The notes beneath the pieces are model-generated. The model saw nothing but the letters and a program-made list of their open reading frames with translations, was not told the DNA's origin and did no database searches. Positions 9,548 to 21,500 of a stretch of DNA of 64,000 nt are shown here, in pieces. The DNA is taken from NCBI RefSeq assembly GCF_030269925.1, contig NC_085120.1, forward strand, positions 10,815,501-10,879,500. Direction: 5' to 3'. Positions within the stretch are counted from its first letter, which is position 1, and every line of letters starts with the position of its first letter. The DNA comes from Bombyx mori (taxonomy: Eukaryota; Arthropoda; Insecta; Lepidoptera; Bombycidae). The position numbers and the translations under genes were made by a program.

Positions 9548-12500
9548 CTGGTACGACAGAAAGAGATAGAAGATGAGCTACAAAGCGAGTTTTCGTTTTC
9601 GCTGGTAACCTAAGGACTATTCCGGCTACTCACCTGAGAGGACTTGTTAATACTGGCCTTAGCAGGAGCAGTGCTTCGCTGAATCTATTACCGAATCTGA
9701 ATCGCGACCCATTAAGAACATCCGAGAAACTGGTGGTAGGACCTTTTGTGAGTTCGCGGGGGTAGGTACCACCGCCCTGCCTATTTCTGCCGTGAAGCAG
9801 TAATGCGTTTCGGTTTGAAGGGTGGGGTAGCCGTTGTAACTATACTTGAGACCTTAGAACTTATATCTCAAAGTAGGTGGCGCGTTTACATTGTAGATGT
9901 CTATGGACTTTAGTAACCACTTAACATCAGGTGGGCTGTGAGCTCGTTCACCCATCTACGCAATAAAAAAAAAACTCAGTAGATGGAAGTAAGTAATCGC
10001 GCAGTACTGTGTCATATAACATACTGTGAAACCTAGCCTATAGCATCAGCCCGTTGAGTTTCTCAGCAGGATGCTATTCCGATCCGGTAGTAGAAGATTT
10101 GTGAAGCAAGAGGTGTCAGTGTGCTTAGTGCGAGTTTTTTAACGTTCTCGATAGCGTAAAAGTTAGCTCATATTTGTATGGAATGGGATCGTTTGCGTAC
10201 GTTTGCCGCTAGGGGCGCTGTTCCAATTGCATACAAAAATAGGTTAACTTTTACGCTATCGAGAACGTTAAGAAACTCGCAATAAGCACACAGATCTCGT
10301 TAGGAGACGTTCTGGCAGCAGGTAATACCTTCCTGGCTGAGGCCGTGCTCGTCCACCCGTTCTGGCGAACCGGGATTTTCTTTGAGCACCCAGCTATCAA
10401 TAAAATCAGGAATAAATACCTAGACAGCGTTGTCCGAGCCCCAGTGCGAGGTAGCCGGCGGGACACGTGCAACGGTAGGCGCCCGCCGTGTTCACGCAGT
10501 ACTGGGTCGCGTGGCATTCATTGTAGTCGATCTTGCACTCGTCTATGTCTAGTAAATAAAACAAATAAATCGATCGATTGCATTTTTTTTACTGCTTAGG
10601 TGGGTGGACGAACTCACACCCCACCTGGTGTTAAGTGGTTACTGGAGCCCATAAACATCTACAACGTAAATGCGCCACCCACCTTGAGATATAAGTTCTA
10701 TAGTTACAATGGCTGCCCCATTCTTCAAACCGAAACGCATTACTGCTTCACGGCAGAAATAGACAGGGCGGTGGTACCTACCCGCGCGGACTCACAAGTG
10801 GCCCTACCACCATTTATTACGCAAATTATAATGTGAAAATTTGTTGAGTACGTATTTCATTAGAAAAATTGGTACCCGCCTGAGAATCAAACACCGCTGC
10901 ATCGCTAGATACGTATGCACCGGACGTCTTATCCTTTAGGTCACGACGACTTCGACGACGAATAAATCGATCGATTACTTTTTACATTCGCATCTTTTAT
11001 CTTTAGTTCCTCCATTATGTTTTTATCCCCTATGTTATTGCTGGTAGCCAGGGGCTATTAGCTACAAGAGCAGTGCTTCGCAGAATCTACCACTGAATCG
11101 GAATCGCGGGATTCAATGGGCTAATCGTGGTTACTTTCTCGCCGGATCTTCTCAGTGGGCCGCGATTCCGATCCGGTGGTAGATTCTTCGAGGCACTGCT
11201 CTTGCTAGGACTAGTGTTAGCAAACTTTCTCGGGTTGAGCCCGTGAGCTCCCCTACCAGTCCGCACGTAGCTGGAAAAGCTAATAGGTACGGGAAAAAAA
11301 CACGATTACAATGAATCTTCAGCACCGGCTCTGCCTGGCACTCCAGGGAATGTTTCTGCCATCAAAATTAGAGGGGTGATAGTCGTATATTTTTCAACAA
11401 TTTTCACCGATTTTTGCAAATCGAAGAGATAGATAAGATTACCGTGGCACGTGTCCGTGGTCCGCTCGTACGTGTACCCTGGGTTGCAGCGGCCTCTCTC
11501 GCTTCGGTCGAGGTTGCTGGTGACGTTGACGTCATAGTAGGCTGTCGTCGCTCGTGTTCCTTTGTTAAATAAATCACTGTTAAATTTGCGTTGGTTCGTA
11601 TAGATCTATCTACCCTAGATGGACGAGGCTCAAAGCTCACCCGTGTGCTTAGTGCACGTTTTTTAACTTCTCGATCGCGTAAAAGTTAACTCAAATTTGT
11701 ATGGAGTTGGAACAGCGTCCCTGCGTTTAAACGAGAAGTGAAAAAAACTAGTATTAAGCACATTGATCTTATGATGTTATTCCTTCATCGTTGAAGTCAA
11801 TCGTGAACATTCGTTGAGTACGTATTACATTAGAAAAAATGGTACCCGCCTGGGATTCGAACACCGGTGAATCGCTCCATACGAATGCACCGGACGTCTT
11901 ATCCTTTAGGCCACGACGACTTCTATTTGATGATGACGTAGTTCGCTATAGACGTATGATATGGTATATTGAATGCAAAACGTACCCGCCGCCACGTAGA
12001 ACTGTTCAACGTTAGGCGAATATTTAGATTTTATTATCTCTGGTTCCATTTCGTAGACTGCCTCCGGCGTATACACTTCCTGTCGACAAATAATCTATTT
12101 ATATAAAAATGAATTGCTGTTCGTTAGTCTCGCTAAAACTCGAGAACGGCTGGACCGATTTGGCTAATTTTGGTCTTGAATTATCTGTGGAAGTCCAGAG
12201 AAGGTTTAAAAGGTAGATAAATATGAAAATGATCAAAATTAAATAAAAATAACAATTTTGTTTTTCCTTTGATGTGTCCCCCGTCGGACGGATTCCTTTT
12301 GATTGTTTTAAGTTTATTTTATACAAAAGTTTAGGTCTTTTATTTATCGATTGAGGCACTCCGAAGTCTGCCGGGTCAGCTAGTAATAATAATAATATTT
12401 ATTCAAGCTTCTTAAATTACAAACACGTACAAGCTATTGTCAGCATAAAAAATACATACAATTTTAAATAGCTTCCTTTAATTTATTAACACAATTTGAT

Positions 12501-15500
12501 GAAATATTTCTCTACTTACATCGTCGTTGTGGTGTGAATGTCTGTCCAAAACGTCATTGTCAGAAGTACTCGTCGTATCCGCCGTATTATCGCATTTCGG
12601 TAGATCGGGACATTTCCTAACCTGAACATTACTTTATTTTAAATATTAATTTAATTACATATTGGGAAAACGCTTTTGTATACGTTCCATTGGAGTACAT
12701 TTTGTAGTTTAATAAATAATAATAAAATAATTAATTATATGACTATAATTTTACAAAATATTTAGATATCTTCGATCAACAATAGTAACTATTGTTGATC
12801 GAAGTTAGATATGATAAAATATGATGGTAAATATTGTGTTCACCATTATTAATCTCAACGTTATGAATGATTTGCTGAGTCATGGCGTAGTAATAAAACT
12901 CTCTGCTCCTACTATCAGCCCACAGATGTCCACAGCCGGGCATGGGCTTCTCCCAAGGCTCGCCACAGACCGGTCCCGGGTTGTCCGCGCCGAGCAATAA
13001 TACCTTATCGTACACATATGTACATAAAAAATTGCTGTGTGGCCTTATAACGCACTTGACCGTCCACCCTTATATTATAGAAATGTAACTTCGGCGCGTT
13101 TCAAGATGGGCGTTAATTAGGCTACGCTCGCATAGCCCCTGTTCGCTTTTGAAATCTCCCGCCATCTTGCCCGGTACTCGCGCGTCTACTGAGCGCGACA
13201 CTAGCGTCACACGTTGTCGCAGCTCGTGCAACATTTGAAAAAGTGGGTCGTGAAATCTTGAGCAGTTAGTCTGTATTTCTTTGAAACTTTAACAATCAAT
13301 AAAACTCAGCTATCGTGCAACCCCAGGAAGCTACCAATTTAGCTCCGAAAAAAAAAAACAAGTTGGACGGCGACATTTATTGTCTATGGGCCTTCAGTGA
13401 CATTGACAACATATATATTAAGTGTATATATAATCTATGGTGACAACCCGACATCGAGTGCGTGTCGTCCGATCTTTTAAAGCAGTAAGTAGTAAAATGT
13501 CCTCACTTGAACATTGTCCCCGGTACATTTGACCTTGGTCCGGCACCGTCTTGTCCTGGTCTGCGTCCCGGAGCCGCAGCTCGAGCTGCACTGCGACCAG
13601 CGCGACCACACTGACCACTTCGGATGGCTCTCTTCATCCTAAAACGAACCGTCAAGTTTATTGATCATTCAACCCAGCTGTGTGTAGCTAGCTATCTGGT
13701 ATATCAGGCCACGTCTCTTTTTTATTTTTTTATTTCATAGATGGATGGACGAGCTCACAGCCCACCTGGTGTTAAGTAGTTATTTAGCCCATAAACATCT
13801 ATAACGTAAATGCGCCACCCACCTTGACATATGAGTTCTAAGGTCTTAGCTTAGTTACAACGGCTGCCCCACCCTTCAAATCTAAACCCATTACTGCTTC
13901 ACGGCAGAAATAGGCAGGGTGGTGGTACCAACCCGTGGGGACTCACAAGAGGTCCTACCACCAGTAAAAACGTAAACGTCTCTTCTGGGGTGTGCCATAA
14001 AAGAAAAGAAAGTAAAAATAAATTAATACTAGATAATAATAATGATCTTAATAATTTAATAATCTTTAGTGGTGGTGGGGCGCCCTTTAACTGGCACGGG
14101 TGGGTCCTGTCTATTTTTGCCGTAAATCAGTGGTGCGTTTCGGTTTTAAGGCATGGAACATATGGTACAAAACATATAAAATATATACTCACATATGTAC
14201 ATATGTAAAACACATACATATATAGTATATTATATACGTGTCGCATAGTTACCTCACATTGTGGCATCCTGCATTTTCGTTTGTCCCCACTCTCTCCCTT
14301 GCACGCGCTCTCGTCAACTATGACCGTGTCCGACTGAGTTGTATTATCTGTAAACGGTTAATTAATCTCACCAAATAAGGAAATTTTATTTTTATGAACC
14401 CCTTCGTAATAATCCATTGCCAATAAGCTGCCATGTCAAACATTGATAGTCAATAATAGCACGTTCCGTTCGTATTAGAAATTATTTGGAAAAAATAAAA
14501 GTTTGTCAGTGTCTAGCTCAGCGGCTCTCAATCTTTTTTACTCGGCGACGCACTAATATACTCATTACAAATTCGCATTACAATACGGTGGTTGAGAGCC
14601 ACCGGTCTAGTCTGCTAACGCCCTCTAGGTTCAGAAACATGGAAGTTTATGAATCTGGAAAATTCGGATTCCTGGATATGTGCTGTTATTGACAGTTTAA
14701 GTAGTGGAGCATGTCTTGAGCCTGTTAGTAGATGCGTTTCAGCTACCAATAAAATACGTCTATTTTCACACAATTCACCGTATTTTTGTTGTGTAAGATT
14801 TATTGACAATTTATCAACTTATGTTTTAATAACAAGTTTCATTTCTAGTTCCAGTTTATAATTTCCATCTCTAATGAATCGGACTGACGACGCAACCTGT
14901 CGATTCTACATAGAAGAGTTAGATGCATCGTATTTCTGCCTATTTCGAAAGTGAATTAGAGGTTTTTGTTCGATTAGCGGGACATCCACTCTACGATACA
15001 GTTGAGACATCGACCTCGTATCAAGTGGCTACTTTTGCTTGGTGATGTCCATGGACTCTCACAGCCATTTCACACTAGGCGAGCCGTGAGCTCGTTGAAC
15101 ATTTACGTAACGAAATAAAATTTCGATTAATAATTTACGCAATATAATTGTACAATTCATTAGTTCTGTTAAATTCCCTAATGCTATGTGCATAACAATT
15201 AGAAGATTTCTTGTGTTAGGAATCCACCCTCTATAAACCTACCTATGGTGTTGTTGTATTCGTCGATGTAGTGACACGATCTGGACCGGAACTGGTATCC
15301 AGGGCCGCACGTGACGTTGCAGTAAGACCATTTAGACCAATCGCTCCATTTGCCCGGAACTGAAGTAAACCAAGGACATTAGCTCGAAAGCGAAACAGAT
15401 TACAGCATACGCACTCCTTTACCAACTGTAGATACGAGTCCTTCTTCCTCTTATGCTTAATATGGGAATTGGTTTCTTAAGATGCTATATCTACTGATTT

Positions 15501-18500
15501 TCTCGGCGGATCTTCTCAGTGGGTCGTGTTTCCAATCCGCTGGTTCTGTGAAGCACTGCTCTTGCTAGAGCTAGTGTTAGCAAACTCTTTCAGGTTGAGC
15601 CCGTGAGCTCAAATATCTGGTCGCGCGTAGCCGGAATAGTCCCATAAGTTACCAACGAATAGGGAAAAGATGCTATTGTTGCCAGCATCGAGTTTATTTA
15701 CTTTCCAAATTTTACACATGTGCACAACATGGCTATGCGAATAATTATATTGAGCGGAGTAATTTGTATGAAATTCTGCCCACTGAGTTTCTCGCCGGAA
15801 ATTTGCAGTGGGTCGCATTTCCGATCCGGTGGTAGATTCTGCGAAACACTGCTCTTGCTAGGGTCAGTATTAGCATCACACCAGTTTGAGCCCCGTGAGC
15901 TCACCTACTAACTAAGATTACGCTGAAATAGTCTCTCAAGGCTATTCGCTTAGGTAGAAAAAAATTATCTAATAATTTGTAACGAAATGGATTGAAAAGA
16001 GATGAGATGAAAAAAAATCTCAAAAATTATTTACAGGGGCCATAGTGGATTTTTTGGAAGAACCCTAGCCAATACTTCTAGATATTTTACATCCAGATAC
16101 TAAACGGTTAGTAAGTCGCTATTATTCCACGTATAAACCTGAAGAAATACTAACAATTAAACAAATTTGTCCACAAACAGAGCTTAAAGTTATCTAAGAA
16201 TCTCTTTCGACTTCACCACCTAACTGTCGGTATTCCACTTTACAATAGTTCATTCGTTTCTAGTTTTCTGAACCTCAAAAGGACCCTTATAGTCTTGTGT
16301 CTAGAGTCTGAGATAGAGAGCTCTAATTAGTTCTAGTCTACCCTCCGAATGTAGTCTATAAAGTACAGTGGCTATAGTTGTGTGTAAGGTTGCCACCCGT
16401 ACTTTATAATATTGTACGTTATTTAAGGTAATTGTACTTTGCTTGGAATGATTTAGTTTTTTTGAGATTTTGAAAAGTTTAGTCACATGTATTTTTTCGT
16501 TAAGCGAAATACATCGATTGCTCAATCGATGTCGCCATTCGCTAACGCCACATCACCTATAAAAAACCTATTACTTGATTATTGACATCTGTCAAATGGG
16601 ACTTCGTAATTGGATTAGAGTTTATGTACTCGTTTTTTAACAATTAATTCTGAGCGCAATTTAACCTCAATTATAGTAACATTAACAAATGTCACTGTCA
16701 TTAATTGTCACAATTTCGTGTTTAATTTATTCAATTGTAATTAAAATATACATTTAAACAAATAAAAAAAATATATAATAAATACCTAGTCAGGTCATAA
16801 ATTCTGTCACATGTTTAATGTAAAATAATTGAAACAAGTTTATTCATTATGTAACCATTTATATACCAAAATGAACTTAACGAAACATAGATTCTTATGA
16901 CACTAAAGTTTATTCAAAATGACCTCCGTGATTTTGAATACAGGCCTTCAATCTGCGCGGCCAGTCGTCTATCGCAGCACGAACGAGGTCCATGTCAATA
17001 TCGGCGGCTGCCTTAATCAAGGATGTCTTGAGTGACTCCAAATTGGGATGAGGCTTTGAGCACGCCTTTTCCTCCAAGTGTTGCCATATCTTGTAATCTA
17101 ACGGATTCAGATCTGGACTGGAGGAGGGAGCAGTCTTCGTGCCGGATGAAGTCGATTTCACGCGCTGCCAGCCAGTCTTGTGTGCTCTTCGCTCTATGAG
17201 CTGGCGCCGAATCTTGTTGGAATACCCAGTGCCTGTTTTTGAACATGGTATGAGAAACAGGTTCCACAAGGTTCGTCAGGACTGTATTTTGATACACAAC
17301 TGCATTCGTTTTTACACCTTTCTCACAAAAATGTACCTCTGTTAAGCCCCAATAAGAAACTCCCAACCATACCATGAGCGAGGATGGAAAATGACCTCGT
17401 TGGACACGCGGAATACGGTTGCTCGCTTCTTCACTACTGTGTGCGTATACCTTATCATTTTGTTTGTTGTAGCTCTCTTCTACGGTAAAAAATTTTTCAT
17501 CCGAAAAAAGAATTTCTCGATATTTTTATCCCTCGTACCGCTTCAACAAAGCGCGGCATCTCTTCAGTCTCAGGTCCATTAGACGAGCATTCAAACGATG
17601 TCCTGTTTTTCTTCGATATGCCCGAAGCCCTAAGTCTTCATTTAACACCCTTTTCACCGTGGTTCTGCTTAACCCTATCTGAAGGGCCAACAGTTTCTGC
17701 TTACGTTTGGGATTTCTTTGAATTCGCGCCTTCACAGCTTTTATCACTGCTGGAGTCCTAACAGACCGAGGGCGACCACTTCTTGACCTGTCATCTACAC
17801 TAGAGTCTTCATTGTATCGTTTGATGGTACGATAAACGAATCTTTTGGTTACATTCAAATTTTTCAGTATGTTAAAAATTTATGCGTAACCGCAACGATG
17901 CAACGCAATAACTGCAACACGGTCTTCTTTAAGCGTCTACTCGATATTTAAAAATGAGTAAAATTCTATAAAGTATACATTTTTATTTTCATGAACAATT
18001 CGAAATTCGAATTCAATAAACTTTTTTGTGGCCACCATTCTAAAAGAAAAGTTTTTACTGTGTGACAATACTTATGACCTGACTAGGTATATATAAAAGT
18101 ACTTCATTTTAATACTGTATCCTTTTTTTCCTACCTATAATAACTATTGTACTTTATCTGCAAAAAGTGGCAACCCTAGTTGTGTGTGACGTTCGTACTG
18201 TGACCGTACCCTGCACGGCGAGGTTGTACCTCCGGTGCGCGGTGCCGGCCTCGTTCTCCGCCACGCAGATGTAGTGGCCGGCGTCGCGGGAGGACCCGCC
18301 CCGGACGTAGAGCAAGCTGTTGCCGAGGACGCGCACGACGTTCGACGCACTCTCGCTCAGACGCTGCGTGTCCTGCAACCGGCACACTCACTCATAGTTC
18401 ACTTAGTTCAGGGGTTCCCAAACTTATTTTGTCTACTGCCTACTTTGAGAATAAATTATTTTTAGCGCCCCCATTTTTTCACCTAAAAACCACTATAGCG

Positions 18501-21500
18501 AGAGCTTAGTCGGTGTCTAAGGTTCCTCCTAGATGAAATTACAAATCGCCTCCCATGCCTCTACACAACGCCCCCATTATTTTTTTTTGTTTTTTACCGC
18601 CCCCCTTTAGGCCTGCAGCGCCCACAAGGGGGCGTTCTCGCCCACTTTCAGAAAGGCTGATTTAGTTGGTTAGAAATTATTGTGGCAAAGTTTATGAATT
18701 CAATTCATTTATTACAATACAATGATGCTTTAAATTCATAGAGTCATACTAGATTCACCGAACGAGTAGGTGACCACAAGGGGCTCTAATCTGGAGAAGT
18801 TGCTAACACTAGCCCTAGCAAGAGAGTTCGCAGAGTCTCTACCACCGGTTCGGAAACGCGACCCACTGAGAAGATCCGGCAAGAAACTCAGTGGTGTTTG
18901 GGCTGTGTCTATGGGTTAATTTGCTTGCCAAGCCCATCATCGCAAGCGACGGGTTCGATGAGGTTAGTGACCGGTGCTTGAGTTACCTAAAAGCACTGTT
19001 CAATGGATCAGGCGGATCCGTAACGACGCGCTTAGGGCAACGTCGACAAAAAAAAGGTGGGTGTCGGTGTTCACGTTATGATTACTAATACTTCCATATA
19101 TCATTCGGTAACCACTTAACATCAGGTGGGCCATGTGCTCGTTTATATTATACAAGAAGAAAAAGTGGATTATAGTTGGTTTTCTATCTAAAACTACCTA
19201 CATTATGTAAGAAACTTTTATCAAGGAACTTTATCCCGTATTATATTCTCATATTTTTCCGTCGCGAATCAAAATAAAATATAAATTCTAAAACCAATCA
19301 AGAGTTTTAACATTTTGATTGTTTATTTTTTATTCGAATGAAAATAATATTAATTGAAATACATACCTTTAACCAGGTAATTTTCGGTGTCGGGTGACCG
19401 TCCGCTTCGCATTTGAGTACAACGCTCCTTTTCAATGGTACAACGTGTCTTTCTATCGCGCTACCTCCTACATTAGCGGCAATGGACGGCGCCTTCAATA
19501 TGATCACGTCGAACACAACTTCAGTGGTGCCAACCTTGTTTGTCATAACGCACGAGTATTTCCCGGTATCCGATACGTCAGTGTTGTTTATTATCTGCAA
19601 AAAAAAAATCGTTCGAAAATCAAACCATAAATTCGAATTTGTTTTTTTTTTCTACAAAATCGCCAGTATTCACGTTCGCTACGATTTTTTGTCTCTTAAT
19701 TGTTTAGATTGTGTGATTAGAATTATATACGATTAAAATAAATGTTATGGTATTTTAGGACAAAATTCTTTAACTAAGTACCCTGGTCTTTTTCTCCCCC
19801 GTGAAGCACACGCCCCGCCCCCAGTAAGGTATTACCCGGAACCCATAGACTTCACAACGTAACACTATCAACCTTGAGATATGAGGTCGGACTCATAGTT
19901 GTGATGTATAACAGTCGTTCCACACTCAAAATTGGAACCCTTAACTGCTCGATGTCAGAAATAGGCGAGAAAATCGACTTAGTAAATGAATATAATTAGT
20001 GTAGAGTATGTTATTTTGTAGGTATATCAAAACATACATTAATAAAACTGCAAAACGTTAAATATAAAAGTACAACGTCTCTTCCAGATAACCATCAGGT
20101 GAACAACAATCATTTATAATTTTTTTTATTGAAATATATTTTTTAACGGTAGGCAGCGGCTTAACACTGCCCCTGGCATTGCTGATGTCCATGGGCGACG
20201 GTTACCACTCACCATCAGGTGTGCCGTATGCTCCTCTACCTACAAGGACAATAAATTACGTATATAAAAATATACATGATTTGATGATAATATGACTACT
20301 TTAAAAATGAGTACACAAATTACATATAAATACCAGATTTTAAACATAGATAATGCAACATTTTGTATATACTACTAATTAGAGATATAACCCTAAACAC
20401 AGATTAATCAGATAACAGACAATTAACCAGATAACTAATCGTATAAATTATGCTCCTTAATCAATTGTTTGATGGGACTTAATGTGTTCAAGTGTCTATT
20501 TATATCGTGATTGTCTTTCAATTCATACACACCAGAGTAACATTGTCATCAGAGAGCGACATTTTATCAGAGCCCTCGGCTATTTCGGTGTAAGGGTGTT
20601 TAATCCACATCACGTCTGGTAGGGGACTGCCCTCCACCGGACATGTCAATACCACAGACATTCCCAGTCGAGCTGACACCCGTTTCGTTTTCTCTTTCTG
20701 TATTGGCGGAGGCACTGAAAGTAGTGTACCAAAAGTGTTTATTTATATAAAAAAATAAAATGAATCGCTGTTCGCTAAAACTCGAGAACTGCTGGACCGA
20801 TTTGGCCAATTTTGGTCTTCAACTATTTGTAGAAGTCCTGAGAAGGTTTAAAAGGGTAGATAAATATGAAAATGCTCGGAATTAAATAAAAATAACAATT
20901 TTGTTTTTCCTTGGATGTATCCCCTGTCGGACGTACTCCTTTTGTTTGTTTTAAGTTTATTTTATACAAAAGCTTAGGTCTTTTATTTATCGTTTGAGGC
21001 ACTACGAAGTCTGCCGGGTCAGCTAATTTATTTATAAAAATTGCAGTACTTGGCGATAAACTTGCACATCGGCATTTGAAAAGAGACAATCAGCTAATGC
21101 TAATTTCAACTTTGTAGAGCGTTGTCTCTGTCGCACAGAACACTAACAGTCTGTTAACTATTAGTTGTTCAAACATTTACGATTTTCTGTATGATCAACT
21201 AAAATACCCTTTTGTATGTAAATTATGTCTTTCGTTTGTGAAAAAATAAAATAAAAAGGTTTATGTTTACGCTTTTTTTCTCTTTGTATTGACGTTTTAA
21301 ATTATAGTTATATTAATTTACTGATGGTAGGACCTCTTGTGAGTCCGCGCGGGTAGGTACCACCACCCTACCTATTCCTGTCGTGAAGCAGTTATGCGTT
21401 TCGGTTTGAAGGGTGGGGCAGCCGTCGTAAATATACTTGAGACCTTATAACTTATATCTCAAGGTGGGTAGCGCATTTGCATCGTAGATGCATATGGGCT

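Noticed and set aside
10860..10945. tRNA-like sequence with B-box-like motif
   Set aside because: It is the tRNA-derived head of a Bm1-type SINE, bounded by the SINE target duplication, not a tRNA gene. The same applies at 11773-11926 and 30340-30437.
11404..11640. 78-codon minus-strand frame [11 protein letters not shown]...
   Set aside because: Out of frame with exon W42, whose [15 protein letters not shown] frame links to the EGF exons.
13418..13618. 66-codon minus-strand frame over TSP1 exon W39
   Set aside because: It is the shifted frame of the real TSP1 exon; the real frame carries [15 protein letters not shown] and joins its neighbours in phase.
17526..17858. 110-codon frame with helix-turn-helix look, as a host transcription factor
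   Set aside because: Lies inside TIR-bounded element 16785-18087 and continues into DDE motifs after a stop; it is transposase.
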